64,000 nt of DNA. It comes from Paenibacillus sp. 481 (GTDB lineage: Bacteria; Bacillota; Bacilli; Paenibacillales; Paenibacillaceae). The stretch is from positions 3,985,501-4,049,500 of the forward strand of contig NZ_CP075175.1 in assembly GCF_021223605.1 (NCBI RefSeq). The letters are read 5' to 3'. Under the pieces are notes generated by a model. It saw nothing but the letters and a program-made list of their open reading frames with translations, was not told the origin of the DNA and ran no database searches. Positions 51,827 to 61,013 of this stretch are shown piece by piece. Positions within the stretch are counted from its first letter, which is position 1. Each line of letters starts with the position of its first letter. The position numbers and the translations under genes are program-made.

Positions 51827-51906
51827 TGTGTACAATGGCGTACACATTATATAACAAGCAAAGAGGCTTTTAAGGGATTGAGTTCCTTTAAAAGCCTCTT
51901 TTTTGT
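51827..51906 (+). promoter_or_regulatory. EutV antitermination leader of eutG
   Basis: P1: TGTGTAC-AATGGC-GTACACA (51827-51846). P2: AAGC-AAAGAG-GCTT (51856-51869). Both hexaloops have A1 and G4. P2 shares GAGGCTT with the left arm of a strong terminator (left arm 51861-51875, right arm 51884-51900, then T-run), so binding of EutV to P1-P2 would prevent termination. Confidence 0.82.
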
Positions 51907-51977
51907 TACCTAACTGCTTTGTTATCTAACTATTTAGCGAGCCATTCGTATTTCGTAACATTTTGGAGGTGCCTTAC

Positions 51978-53120
51978 TTGAACAACATTTCAATCAAGAC
52001 GAATATTTATTTAGGACAAGGTGCGTTGAATCGCCTGTCGGAGTGGAAAAAGAAACGAATTTTTGTCGTTACGGATCCTTTTATGCTTAAATCGGGGCTT
52101 ATTAATATGTTGTTTGAACGGTTGGATGAGAGCAACGAGCAGTACATTTTCAGCAATATCATCCCTGATCCTCCTGTAGAAATCGTCACAGAGGGTGTGG
52201 AAGCGCTCGGTGCGTTTCAGGCGGATCTGATTATCGCCATTGGCGGAGGCTCTGCGATAGATGCGGCTAAAGCGATGAAGCTGTTTGCGCAAAAAATACT
52301 CAATCAACGAGACATTCCGTTCATCGCAATCCCGACAACGAGCGGAACAGGTTCTGAAGTGACTTCATTCTCTGTCATTAGCGATAAGCAAAAAAATATT
52401 AAATATCCGCTCGTGTCTGAGGATATGTTGCCGCAAGAAGCGATCTTGGACCCGGAATTAGTCAGAAGCGTGCCTGACTTTATAACCGCGGATACAGGGA
52501 TGGACGTATTAACCCATGCCATTGAAGCGTACGTCTCTACTAAGGCGAACGATATTACCGATGCGATGGCAGAGAAGGCGATCAAGCTCGTATTTTCGTA
52601 TTTGCCACGTGCTTATAAGGATGGTAATGATATGGAGGCACGGGAGAAAATTCACAATGCCTCCTGTCTCGCCGGTATAGCGTTCAATATGACATCGCTC
52701 GGCCTTAATCATGGTATTGCTCATGTCGCTGGAGCTAAATTCCACATTGCGCATGGACGCATGAACGCGATGCTGTTGCCGTACGTCATTGAATTTAATG
52801 CGGACTACAAGCCAGGCTACAGCAAAGAGGAGAGCAACGCGACGGCAGCAAAATATGCCGAAATATCCAAATTGCTCGGGCTGTCGGCTCCGAATGCGAA
52901 GAGCGGCGTTCGCAGTCTGGTACAGGCGATTAAACAACTTCAAAAACAGCTCAATATGCCGCAGACGCTGCGTGAGCAAGGTGTGGAGAAAGCTGCATTT
53001 CAAGAAAATCGTCAGCTGATTGCCGAGGGAGCGCTACAAGATGGCTGCACGGCTACGAATCCGCGTGTGCCTACCACAGCTGATGTCGTACAAATTTTGA
53101 ACAAAATGTTTCAATCTTAA
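51978..53120 (+). CDS. eutG: Iron-containing alcohol dehydrogenase EutG
   Basis: Protein of 380 residues that interconverts acetaldehyde and ethanol with NAD(H), used in the ethanolamine compartment to regenerate NAD. Group III ADH signatures: IAIGGGSAIDAAKAMKLF (NAD binding), IPTTSGTGSEVTSFSV, and the iron ligands in LNHGIAHVAGAKFHIAHGR. The start is a TTG at 51978 with GGAGGT 7 nt upstream; TTG at 51963 overlaps the site. It is first in the eut set, behind an EutV leader. The N-terminus (NNISIKTNIYLGQGAL) is not obviously an encapsulation peptide. Confidence 0.9.
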   Translation: MNNISIKTNIYLGQGALNRLSEWKKKRIFVVTDPFMLKSGLINMLFERLDESNEQYIFSNIIPDPPVEIVTEGVEALGAFQADLIIAIGGGSAIDAAKAMKLFAQKILNQRDIPFIAIPTTSGTGSEVTSFSVISDKQKNIKYPLVSEDMLPQEAILDPELVRSVPDFITADTGMDVLTHAIEAYVSTKANDITDAMAEKAIKLVFSYLPRAYKDGNDMEAREKIHNASCLAGIAFNMTSLGLNHGIAHVAGAKFHIAHGRMNAMLLPYVIEFNADYKPGYSKEESNATAAKYAEISKLLGLSAPNAKSGVRSLVQAIKQLQKQLNMPQTLREQGVEKAAFQENRQLIAEGALQDGCTATNPRVPTTADVVQILNKMFQS

Positions 53121-53160
53121 ATTAAAGTTTAATTATGCGTGAAGTTCGTGCGCAATGCGG

Positions 53161-53190
53161 TTGACAACGTTTACAGTTTTCAAATATAGT
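53161..53190 (+). promoter_or_regulatory. Sigma-A promoter for eutS
   Basis: Consensus -35 TTGACA (53161-53166), 18-bp spacer, -10 TATAGT (53185-53190). Transcription would begin near 53197, exactly at the first ANTAR hairpin. Confidence 0.65.
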
Positions 53191-53196
53191 GAAAGT

Positions 53197-53284
53197 AACA
53201 CAACGGCGTGTTGCATACAAATACAAGCGATGAGGCTTCTTAAAAATTCCGTGGCGAACTTTTAAGGGGTCTTTATGTTTTTTT
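53197..53284 (+). promoter_or_regulatory. EutV antitermination leader of eutS
   Basis: P1: AACAC-AACGGC-GTGTT (53197-53212), loop with A1 and G4. P2: AAGC-GATGAG-GCTT (53225-53238), where loop position 1 is G instead of A. The P2 right side starts a terminator (53232-53245 with 53259-53272, wobble-rich 14-bp stem, then T-run). Confidence 0.75.
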
Positions 53285-53324
53285 ACAGCAAAATCGTGTT
53301 TCTTACAAGAAATGGGATGAGAGT

Positions 53325-53681
53325 ATGGACAACCAACACAACGAAAAACAACGTGTTATTCAAGAATATGTACCTGGTAAACAGGTTACGCTGGCTCACA
53401 TTATTGCGAACCCCAATGCGGATATTTATAAGAAGCTGGGGCTAGTAAGCGAAACGCGTGATGCCATCGGAATTATGACTATTACACCAAGTGAGGCCTC
53501 CATTATTGCAGCAGATATCGCGACGAAGGCGGCAGGGGTGCAGATCGGCTTTGTCGATCGGTTCAGCGGCTCGCTCGTCATTACGGGAGATGTATCATCC
53601 GTGGAATCTGCGGTAAGTGAAGTGCTGATTGGGTTGCAACATATTTTAGGCTTCTCAGCTGCGAAGATTACGAGAACGTAA
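53325..53681 (+). CDS. eutS: Bacterial microcompartment shell protein EutS
   Basis: Shell protein of 118 residues with a circularly permuted BMC domain: [27 protein letters not shown] at the start, then [43 protein letters not shown]. EutS forms bent hexamers in the ethanolamine compartment shell. The start ATG 53325 has only a weak site (GATGAGAG). It follows an EutV leader and is 14 bp before eutP. The N-terminus has a few extra residues (DNQHNEKQR). Confidence 0.93.
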   Translation: MDNQHNEKQRVIQEYVPGKQVTLAHIIANPNADIYKKLGLVSETRDAIGIMTITPSEASIIAADIATKAAGVQIGFVDRFSGSLVITGDVSSVESAVSEVLIGLQHILGFSAAKITRT

Positions 53682-53695
53682 GGAGAGAAGCCGCA

Positions 53696-54127
53696 ATGAA
53701 GAAATTGATCGTGGCCGGAAGTACGGGCTCAGGCAAGACGACGCTGTGCCAATGGCTGCACGGCCAAGAAATTGCGTATAAGAAGACGCAAGCGATTGAA
53801 ACACTCGATCAGGCGATCGATACGCCTGGGGAGTGCATCGAGAATCGATACTTGTACAAGATGCTGCTCGTCTCCAGCGTTGATGCAGACGTAATCGGAC
53901 TTGTGCAAGATTGTACGAAGGAAGACAGCTATTTTCCGCCAGCCTTTGCGACCGTATTCGCCAAGCCGGTGATCGGCATCGTGACGAAAGTAGAGCTGGC
54001 ACAGACGCTAGCACAGATCGCCGAAGCGCGAGCACATTTGCAAGCAGCGGGTGCGGAATATATTTTTGAAGTCTCGACGATAGAGAACGTTGGAGTAGAG
54101 GCGCTTCGCAACTATTTGGAGGCGTAG
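53696..54127 (+). CDS. eutP: EutP P-loop protein
   Basis: Protein of 143 residues with Walker A GSTGSGKTTL (residues ~8-17) and DTPGECIENRYLYKML resembling the G3 region of small GTPases, then a TKVEL (TKxD-like) element. It is related to PduV; an acetate kinase activity has been reported for Salmonella EutP. The G4 motif is TKVE instead of NKxD, so GTP specificity is doubtful. The start ATG 53696 has GGAGAG upstream. It lies between eutS and eutV. Confidence 0.9.
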   Translation: MKKLIVAGSTGSGKTTLCQWLHGQEIAYKKTQAIETLDQAIDTPGECIENRYLYKMLLVSSVDADVIGLVQDCTKEDSYFPPAFATVFAKPVIGIVTKVELAQTLAQIAEARAHLQAAGAEYIFEVSTIENVGVEALRNYLEA

Positions 54128-54200
54128 ACGACGTATATGTTTCAGAAAGAAGCGTTCATTTAGAAGAGCAAATAACGGCAGACAATGAGGTGCATGACAC

Positions 54201-54773
54201 ATGAATGGAAAAATTGTAATAGTCGACGATGAACCTATTACAAGGATGGATATTCGTGAGATGCTTGAAGAGGCGGGCTACAATGTAGTAGGCGAAGCTT
54301 CAGATGGTTTTGAAGCCATCGAACTATGCAAAAAGCATCTGCCCGATCTAGTAATCATGGATGTTCAAATGCCCATCTTGGATGGGTTAAAGGCGGGCAA
54401 ACGAATCATTTCAGAGCAGCTGGCAGGCGGGATCATTTTGTTGACCGCATTCAGCGACAAACAAACGATTGAGAAAGCATCCTCTGTCGGAGCACTTGCT
54501 TATCTAGTGAAGCCGCTTGATGAAAAGTCGTTTATTCCAATGGTAGAAGTGACGATGGCCAAAGGCAAAGAAATTCGTAAGCTTGAGCAAAATCTATCGA
54601 AGCTAACGCAGAAGATGGAAGAGCGCAAAGCCGTCGAGAAGGCCAAAGGAATTTTGATGAAAGAAAATGGCTGCACGGAAGAAGAAGCCTATCAAACTTT
54701 GCGTAAACTAAGTATGGATCGACGGTGTCCAATGATCGAAATCGCAACGACCATCGTCATTTCGTATGATTGA
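54201..54773 (+). CDS. eutV: EutV response regulator with ANTAR RNA-binding domain
   Basis: Protein of 190 residues: receiver domain (VIVDDEPITRMDIREML, phosphoacceptor Asp ~54 in LVIMDVQMPILDG, Lys in YLVKPLDE), a coiled-coil linker (IRKLEQNLSKLTQKMEERK) and a C-terminal ANTAR domain (AVEKAKGILMKENGCTEEEAYQTLRKLSMDRRCPM). Phosphorylated EutV dimers bind paired hairpins with A1/G4 hexaloops and prevent terminator formation. Four such pairs are present in this window (51679, 51827, 53197, 56198). It overlaps eutW by 8 bp. Confidence 0.95.
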   Translation: MNGKIVIVDDEPITRMDIREMLEEAGYNVVGEASDGFEAIELCKKHLPDLVIMDVQMPILDGLKAGKRIISEQLAGGIILLTAFSDKQTIEKASSVGALAYLVKPLDEKSFIPMVEVTMAKGKEIRKLEQNLSKLTQKMEERKAVEKAKGILMKENGCTEEEAYQTLRKLSMDRRCPMIEIATTIVISYD

Positions 54774-56190
54774 TTACAGAATTCGGATCGAGCAGCTATG
54801 TCAGCGACATACGGGATTGTCAGATGCGGATATTAGACGGATTATCGGAATCGCCGAATCCTTCGAAATGTCGGACGCGCAAGATGATGTGTTTATCGAC
54901 GTGCTGTCCAGTATTTCCAATGAGGCGATTGTAGTCTACCATCGTCGACCGGGAGAAGGGCAGTCGCTGTATAAGCGCTCGGTCACGGGCGAGAGGGCGC
55001 TACGCGCAAACGAGCCAGGTGCCCTGCGTACGTTGGAGACGGGTATGATGTCACAGGGACTTATCGCGAATACGCAGGAAGAGCAACTTGTCCGGCAGAC
55101 GGTATATCCGATTAAGAGCCAAGATAAAGTGATTGCGGTCGTCATTTATGAAAAAGATGTGATCGATAACATTCAAGCTCATTTTAATGTAACGGGAACG
55201 CAATACGAGGACAGTGAGATGTCTTCGATGCTGACTGCGATACTGCGTTTCAAGGGTTCGATCATTAATCAGTTGGAGGATGCCGTTCTGGTGTTCGACA
55301 AGCGGGGATTTTTGAAGCTGAAAAATGAGAAGGCATCGGAGTATTATAAGCAGCTTGGTTACTTGGAGGACATTCAAGGGCTGCATTATGATAATTTGTC
55401 CTTGGATCAGACGATGTTCTCCGAGTTGATGAGGCAGCATACGACGTTACCTTGTTGTCCATTGACAACGGATGTGAAGGTGGCTGACCGTTATTATCAG
55501 GTGAAGCGGTTGTTTATCGAAGAGCAAGACTTGTGCGTGGGCGTCATTTTACACGATGTGACCGAGATTAAACATAAGGAAGCAGAGATTGTTTCCAAGT
55601 CGGTTGCGATACGTGAGATTCACCATCGGGTCAAAAATAATTTGCAGACGGTCGCTTCACTGCTCCGTATTCAGGGGCGGCAATGTGAGAGTCCGGAAGC
55701 TAAAAAAAGCTTGAACGATAGTGTGAGCAGGGTGCTTGCGATTGCGGCGACTCATGAACTATTATCGACGGAAATCGAAGCGCAAGTGGATTTGCTTGAT
55801 GTCATTCGGCTCATCGCGTCGAATATTCAGCGGTGCTTCGTTAATTGCAGCCTGATCGATATTCACATTACGGCTACAGAGAGCATTTGTCTGGATAGTG
55901 ACCGTACGGTTGCCATTGCGCTCATTGTGAATGAGCTGATTCACAACAGCTATGAACACGCGTTTGGGGATTGCACGCAGGGCACGATTACGGTAAATGC
56001 CCAGCTGGAAGGCGGGTTAGTTACTGTAATCGTAACGGATGATGGTGTCGGATTCCCTACGGTTGAAAGCTCGCGCAAAAGCTTGGGGCTATCAATTGTC
56101 CGCAGCTATGTGAAAGATAAGCTCAAAGGTAAGCTCACCATTGGATCTAATGGTCGCGGTACGGCGGTAAGCTTTACATTTAAAAAATAA
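54766..56190 (+). CDS. eutW: EutW sensor histidine kinase
   Basis: Protein of 474 residues, soluble (no membrane span). An N-terminal sensing region and a PAS-like part (~165-275) precede the HisKA_2 box SVAIREIHHRVKNNLQTVASLLRIQ (phospho-His in IHHR) and the ATPase domain (ALIVNELIHNSYEHAF, VTDDGVGFP, SLGLSIVRSYV). EutW senses ethanolamine and phosphorylates EutV. It starts within eutV (8-bp overlap; ATG 54766), which couples their levels. The stop at 56190 is followed at once by the eutA leader. Confidence 0.93.
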   Translation: MIDYRIRIEQLCQRHTGLSDADIRRIIGIAESFEMSDAQDDVFIDVLSSISNEAIVVYHRRPGEGQSLYKRSVTGERALRANEPGALRTLETGMMSQGLIANTQEEQLVRQTVYPIKSQDKVIAVVIYEKDVIDNIQAHFNVTGTQYEDSEMSSMLTAILRFKGSIINQLEDAVLVFDKRGFLKLKNEKASEYYKQLGYLEDIQGLHYDNLSLDQTMFSELMRQHTTLPCCPLTTDVKVADRYYQVKRLFIEEQDLCVGVILHDVTEIKHKEAEIVSKSVAIREIHHRVKNNLQTVASLLRIQGRQCESPEAKKSLNDSVSRVLAIAATHELLSTEIEAQVDLLDVIRLIASNIQRCFVNCSLIDIHITATESICLDSDRTVAIALIVNELIHNSYEHAFGDCTQGTITVNAQLEGGLVTVIVTDDGVGFPTVESSRKSLGLSIVRSYVKDKLKGKLTIGSNGRGTAVSFTFKK

Positions 56191-56197
56191 ATATTCA

Positions 56198-56287
56198 GGC
56201 TACAAAGATGTAGTCCAATAAGCAAAGAGGCTTAGAGTGAACCATTTCCGATATTCGGGAGGGTTATAACTTTAAGCCTTTTTGCGT
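56198..56287 (+). promoter_or_regulatory. EutV antitermination leader of eutA
   Basis: P1: GGCTAC-AAAGAT-GTAGTC (56198-56215). P2: TAAGC-AAAGAG-GCTTA (56219-56234). Both loops have A1 and G4, and 3 nt separate them. The terminator uses 56222-56238 and 56269-56285, so P2 and terminator are exclusive. The P2 sequence is identical to that before eutG. Confidence 0.82.
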
Positions 56288-56324
56288 ACTTATCGGCGAT
56301 ATGAAGCGACAGGGGGTGAGAGTA

Positions 56325-57755
56325 GTGAATGAACATTTGCTAAGTGTAGGCATTGATATGGGAACTTCGACGACGCAATTGGTCTTGTCGAAATTGCATA
56401 TTGAGAACTTATCATCCTCTTTTTCGGTGCCGCGCTTAGTCATTACGGATAAAGAGGTCGTCTATCGCAGCGATATTTGCTTCACGCCTGTACTTGCTGA
56501 CAATCGGATTGATATGCATCAGATTCAGTTATTTGTACAAGAGCAATACGAGAAAGCGGGCATCTCGAAGGACGACATTCAAACGGGGGCAGTCATTATT
56601 ACAGGTGAGACTGCACGTAAAGAAAATGCCAATGAGGTGCTGCTATCGTTAAGCGGCTTCGCCGGGGACTTCGTAGTTGCGACAGCAGGCCCAGATCTGG
56701 AAAGCATTATTTCCGCTAAAGGGGCTGGTGCTCACACGTATTCCAAAGAGCATTCGACCTCCATTGTGAACATTGACATTGGTGGCGGTACGAGCAATCT
56801 AGCCTTGTTTGCAAATGGTGAGCTATTGGATACGGGATGTCTAGACATCGGTGGTCGACTCATCAGAGTTGACCAAGGGTCACATCAGATTACGTATATT
56901 GCACCTAAGATTAAGCAGCTCGCAGCGCGGCGAGGATTAGCGCTGACTGTAGGGCAGCATGTAACGCCTGCCGATCTCGAGCCGATTATCGGGGAAATGG
57001 TCAAGCTGCTTGAGGAAAGCGTCGGGCTACGTCCGCTAAGTGACTACTATGACACGATTGTCACGAACAAAGGGCTGCGGCTCGATCAGGCCATTGCGTG
57101 TATCTCGTTCTCCGGTGGGGTGGCTGATTACATTTATGAAGAAGCAGCTGACGATGTGTTCCAATACGGAGATATCGGGATCTTGCTCGGGAGGGCGATT
57201 GCTGCTTCGCCACTGACGCAGCGGATGACGATGGCGCGTGCAGTCGAAACGATCAGGGCTACTGTCGTTGGAGCGGGTTCCCATACGACCGAGATCAGCG
57301 GCAGCACGATAACGTACACGGAAGAGAGCTTCCCGATTAAGAACATTCCTATTTTGAAGCTATCCTTAGCCGATGAATCTGGAAGTGATGACGTACTGGC
57401 GCGCGCGATTGCCGATAAGCTGAACTGGTTTAAGTTGAACAATGATGTGCAGCAGGTCGCGATTGCGATCGAAGGGAAGAACAGCCCGAGCTTCCAAGAG
57501 GTACAGAAGTATGCTCGTGGGCTGTACACAGGGATGTCCGAGCTGCTAGAGCATAAGTATCCGCTCATTGTCATTGTCCGTCATGATATGGCAAAAGTGT
57601 TGGGACAAACGTTATATGCGCTGCTTGATTATAAGAAGGACGTTATTTGCCTAGACAGTGTGCACGTTGACAATGGCGACTATATCGATATCGGCAAGCC
57701 GATTGCCGATGGAAAAGTATTGCCTGTCGTGGTGAAAACGATTGTATTCCATTGA
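56325..57755 (+). CDS. eutA: EutA, reactivating factor of ethanolamine ammonia-lyase
   Basis: Protein of 476 residues with an actin/Hsp70-like ATPase fold: SVGIDMGTSTTQLVLSKL (phosphate 1), VNIDIGGGTSNLALFANGE (phosphate 2) and CISFSGGVADYIY (adenosine). EutA removes damaged cobalamin from EutBC at the cost of ATP. The start is a GTG at 56325 with GGGGGTGAGAG about 7 nt upstream; the frame is open further up. It is first gene after the third EutV leader, before eutB. Confidence 0.93.
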   Translation: MNEHLLSVGIDMGTSTTQLVLSKLHIENLSSSFSVPRLVITDKEVVYRSDICFTPVLADNRIDMHQIQLFVQEQYEKAGISKDDIQTGAVIITGETARKENANEVLLSLSGFAGDFVVATAGPDLESIISAKGAGAHTYSKEHSTSIVNIDIGGGTSNLALFANGELLDTGCLDIGGRLIRVDQGSHQITYIAPKIKQLAARRGLALTVGQHVTPADLEPIIGEMVKLLEESVGLRPLSDYYDTIVTNKGLRLDQAIACISFSGGVADYIYEEAADDVFQYGDIGILLGRAIAASPLTQRMTMARAVETIRATVVGAGSHTTEISGSTITYTEESFPIKNIPILKLSLADESGSDDVLARAIADKLNWFKLNNDVQQVAIAIEGKNSPSFQEVQKYARGLYTGMSELLEHKYPLIVIVRHDMAKVLGQTLYALLDYKKDVICLDSVHVDNGDYIDIGKPIADGKVLPVVVKTIVFH

Positions 57756-57860
57756 TCGAACGAATGGCAAGTTTACGAAATGAATGGATTTTTTACGGAA
57801 TGAATGGCACGACTCCATGGAGTTGAAATAAGAGCGTTGTATGCGGAAGGAGGAGCTTTT

Positions 57861-59225
57861 GTGATTTTAAAAACGAAATTGTTTGGTCGCGTTTATCAGT
57901 TCAATTCCCTAATGGAAGTGATGGCAAAAGCCAATGAGGAAAAGTCGGGGGATATGCTGGCCGGTCTGGGGGCTTCTTCGTCAGAAGAACGTGTGGCAGC
58001 AAAAGTGGTGCTGTCCCAAATTAAATTGTCAGACTTGCGCAACAATCCAGCGGTTCCTTATGAGTTAGATGAGGTAACACGTATTATTCAGGATCAAGTT
58101 AACGAACGCATCTATAGCGAAATTCAAAACTGGACCGTGGAAGAGCTTCGCGAGTGGATTTTAAATGAGAACACAACGGAATCGGATATTAAGCGTGTCT
58201 CTCGTGGTCTTACGGCTGAAATGGTCGCAGCGGTCGCTAAAATTATGTCCAATCTCGACCTGATGTACGGGGCGAAAAAGATTCGCATTACGGCGACAGC
58301 GAACACGACGATCGGTCGCTTGGGTACTTTGTCGGCACGCTTGCAGCCGAATCACCCGACAGATGATCCAGATGGCATTATGGCTTCCTTAATGGAAGGT
58401 TTGACTTTCGGTATCGGTGACGCCGTGCTCGGCCTCAATCCGGTAGACGATTCTGTAGAAAGCGTAACGCGCGTTCTTAATCGTTTTGAGGAATTCCGTG
58501 TGAAGTGGGACATTCCAACGCAAACGTGTGTACTTGCACACGTCACGACACAGATGGAAGCTGTTAAGCGTGGAGCGCCGACAGGACTGATTTTCCAATC
58601 TATTGCAGGGTCGCAAAAAGGGAATGAAGCATTCGGTTTTAATTCCGCTACAATCGCTGAAGCACAGGATCTTGTACTGAAGCATGGACAGGTGGCAGGT
58701 CCGAATGTGATGTATTTTGAAACGGGTCAAGGATCTGAGCTGTCTTCGGAAGCGCATCACGGTATCGACCAAGTGACAATGGAAGCACGCTGTTACGGTT
58801 TTGCGAAAAAATACAATCCGTTCCTCGTTAATACGGTTGTTGGCTTTATCGGGCCTGAGTATTTGTACGATGCAAAGCAAGTTATCCGCGCTGGGCTTGA
58901 GGATCACTTTATGGGCAAGCTGACAGGCATTTCGATGGGCTGTGATGCTTGTTATACGAACCATATGAAGGCGGATCAGAACGACTTGGAAAACTTAGCG
59001 GTGCTATTGTCTGCGGCAGGTTGTAACTTCTTCATGGGTATCCCGCATGGTGACGATGTCATGTTGAATTACCAGACGACAGGTTATCACGAGACGGCGA
59101 CGTTGCGTGAATTGCTCGGTCTGCGTCCGATTCGCGAGTTCGAACAGTGGATGGAGAAGATGGGCTTTATTGAAAATGGCAAGCTGACTAAAAGAGCTGG
59201 GGACGCATCTGTGTTTCTGAAATAG
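57861..59225 (+). CDS. eutB: Ethanolamine ammonia-lyase large subunit EutB
   Basis: Catalytic subunit of 454 residues (family length ~453) that, with EutC and adenosylcobalamin, converts ethanolamine to acetaldehyde and ammonia. Conserved stretches include [11 protein letters not shown] at the N-terminus, [42 protein letters not shown] and [17 protein letters not shown]. The start is the GTG at 57861 with AAGGAGG 7 nt upstream, which aligns with family N-termini; the frame from 57804 is not used. Next gene eutC follows after 17 bp. Confidence 0.96.
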   Translation: MILKTKLFGRVYQFNSLMEVMAKANEEKSGDMLAGLGASSSEERVAAKVVLSQIKLSDLRNNPAVPYELDEVTRIIQDQVNERIYSEIQNWTVEELREWILNENTTESDIKRVSRGLTAEMVAAVAKIMSNLDLMYGAKKIRITATANTTIGRLGTLSARLQPNHPTDDPDGIMASLMEGLTFGIGDAVLGLNPVDDSVESVTRVLNRFEEFRVKWDIPTQTCVLAHVTTQMEAVKRGAPTGLIFQSIAGSQKGNEAFGFNSATIAEAQDLVLKHGQVAGPNVMYFETGQGSELSSEAHHGIDQVTMEARCYGFAKKYNPFLVNTVVGFIGPEYLYDAKQVIRAGLEDHFMGKLTGISMGCDACYTNHMKADQNDLENLAVLLSAAGCNFFMGIPHGDDVMLNYQTTGYHETATLRELLGLRPIREFEQWMEKMGFIENGKLTKRAGDASVFLK

Positions 59226-59242
59226 GAAAGGAGGAAGGGCAA

Positions 59243-60331
59243 ATGAACGAAAAAGATTTGAAGACGATGATTGAATCGATTTTGAACGAGATGGTGGGCG
59301 CGGTGCCGGCAAAGGCTGACACGAAATCTGACGCGAAACCTGCGACGGATGTAGCGGCAGATGTAGTTGTAGATGCGGTTGCGAGTGCAGTTGCAATGTC
59401 TGCTGAGCAGTTGGCGCAGCCGACACTTGGCGAACAAGTGCATGGACAGGAGCAGGTGCAGGTGAGCGTTCCGTCGCAAGTGCCAATGCAGGGCGATGTA
59501 CAAGGCCATGTACAAGCGAATGGGTCAACGAATATGCAGGATCACGCCCAGGCTCATCTGGACAGTGGTGAATGTCTGGATGATATTACGGAGATCGATT
59601 TGCGCAAGCTATTGCTCGTTCCTGATCCAGAAGATCGTGAAGGTTATATGAAAATGAAGGCAAAAACACCAGCACGTCTTGGCGTATGGCGTGCAGGTCC
59701 GCGCTATAAGACGATTACGTCACTGCGATTCCGCGCTGACCATGCTGCTGCACAGGATGCTGTATTCTCTTACGTGTCCGAAGAGTTTGTAAAAGAAATG
59801 AACCTTGTCCCAGTAGCAACGATGTGCCGCGATAAGGATGAATATATTACACGTCCAGACTTGGGCCGTCAGTTCTCGGCAGCAACGATTGAAGATATCA
59901 AGCAGAACACGACGAAACAGGCTAAGGTGCAGTTGATGGTCGGTGACGGCTTAAGTTCGGCAGCGATCGAAGCGAATTTGCGCGACATTGTGCCAGCTAT
60001 TATACAAGGTCTTAAGATGTATGGCTTTGAGATCGGCAATATCTTGTTCGTGAAGCATTGTCGTGTTCCTTCCATGGATGTGATCGGTGACGTGACTGAG
60101 GCCGATGTAGTCTGCTTGTTGGTTGGTGAGCGTCCAGGACTCGTTACAGCAGAATCGATGAGTGCCTACATTGCTTACAAGCCGACTGTCGGAATGCCTG
60201 AAGCGAGACGTACGGTTATCTCGAACATTCACTCGGGCGGAACGCCTGCGGTGGAAGCAGGGGCGCACATTGCAGAATTGATTAAGACGATGATTGACCG
60301 TAAAGCATCTGGTATTGAATTGAAACTATAG
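59243..60331 (+). CDS. eutC: Ethanolamine ammonia-lyase small subunit EutC with long linker
   Basis: Protein of 362 residues, about 60-70 longer than usual. Residues 1-18 ([18 protein letters not shown]) form an amphipathic helix, typical of a compartment-targeting peptide. Residues ~20-110 are a Val/Ala/Gln-rich low-complexity linker. The cobalamin-binding catalytic domain begins near [24 protein letters not shown] and includes [16 protein letters not shown] and [15 protein letters not shown]. The start ATG 59243 has AAGGAGG upstream. It lies between eutB and eutL. Confidence 0.94.
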   Translation: MNEKDLKTMIESILNEMVGAVPAKADTKSDAKPATDVAADVVVDAVASAVAMSAEQLAQPTLGEQVHGQEQVQVSVPSQVPMQGDVQGHVQANGSTNMQDHAQAHLDSGECLDDITEIDLRKLLLVPDPEDREGYMKMKAKTPARLGVWRAGPRYKTITSLRFRADHAAAQDAVFSYVSEEFVKEMNLVPVATMCRDKDEYITRPDLGRQFSAATIEDIKQNTTKQAKVQLMVGDGLSSAAIEANLRDIVPAIIQGLKMYGFEIGNILFVKHCRVPSMDVIGDVTEADVVCLLVGERPGLVTAESMSAYIAYKPTVGMPEARRTVISNIHSGGTPAVEAGAHIAELIKTMIDRKASGIELKL

Positions 60332-60348
60332 GATGGCAGGTGGCTCGT

Positions 60349-61002
60349 ATGAGAAACGAACCGATTCATGCAAAGGTGTTGGGCATGAAGCTCATTTCCA
60401 ACGTAAGCCATGATATGGCGAGCAAGTTAGAGCTGAAGCCACACCATAAAAGCTTGGGCATTATTACAGCTGACATCGACGATGTCACATATGCGGCGCT
60501 TGATGAAGCAACGAAAGCAGCTATGGTTGACGTGGTCTATGCCAAGAGCATGTATGCCGGATCTGCGAATGCTTCAACGAAGCTCGCTGGTGAGGTCATC
60601 GGCATGATAGCTGGACCTAGTCCGGATGAAGTGCGCAGCGGGATGAACGCTATCGTTGATTTCATCGAGGGCGGCGCACATTTTATAAGTGCTAATGAGG
60701 ATAACAGCATTACGTATTTCGCGCATTGTGTCTCCCGCACAGGTACGTATTTGTCCCAGACGGCCAACATCAAAGAAGGCGAAGCACTTGCGTACTTGAT
60801 CGCTCCTCCATTGGAAGCGATGTATGCGCTTGATGCGGCGTTGAAAGCGGCAGACGTCACGATTGCCACCTTCTTCGGCCCACCTTCCGAGACGAATTTC
60901 GGCGGGGCTCTGCTGACGGGAAGTCAATCAGCTTGCAAAGCGGCATGTGATGCCTTTGCAGCAGCTGTGCAATTCGTCGCAGATAACCCGACGAATTATT
61001 AA
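60349..61002 (+). CDS. eutL: Microcompartment shell protein EutL
   Basis: Shell protein of 217 residues with two tandem BMC domains (trimer, pseudo-hexamer): LGIITADIDDVTYAALDEATKAAMVDVVYA, then YLIAPPLEAMYALDAALKAADVTIATFFGPPSETNFGG. EutL trimers have a gated central pore for substrate or cofactor passage. I choose ATG 60349 (AGGTGG 5 nt upstream); GTG 60340 would add three residues. It follows eutC by 17 bp and precedes a further BMC gene by 11 bp. Confidence 0.94.
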   Translation: MRNEPIHAKVLGMKLISNVSHDMASKLELKPHHKSLGIITADIDDVTYAALDEATKAAMVDVVYAKSMYAGSANASTKLAGEVIGMIAGPSPDEVRSGMNAIVDFIEGGAHFISANEDNSITYFAHCVSRTGTYLSQTANIKEGEALAYLIAPPLEAMYALDAALKAADVTIATFFGPPSETNFGGALLTGSQSACKAACDAFAAAVQFVADNPTNY

Positions 61003-61013
61003 GGAACTAGCCT

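Noticed and set aside
59004..59528. Minus-strand frame of 174 codons opposite eutB/eutC
   Set aside because: An artefact of the low-complexity EutC linker on the other strand; His/Leu/Arg-rich with no family features.
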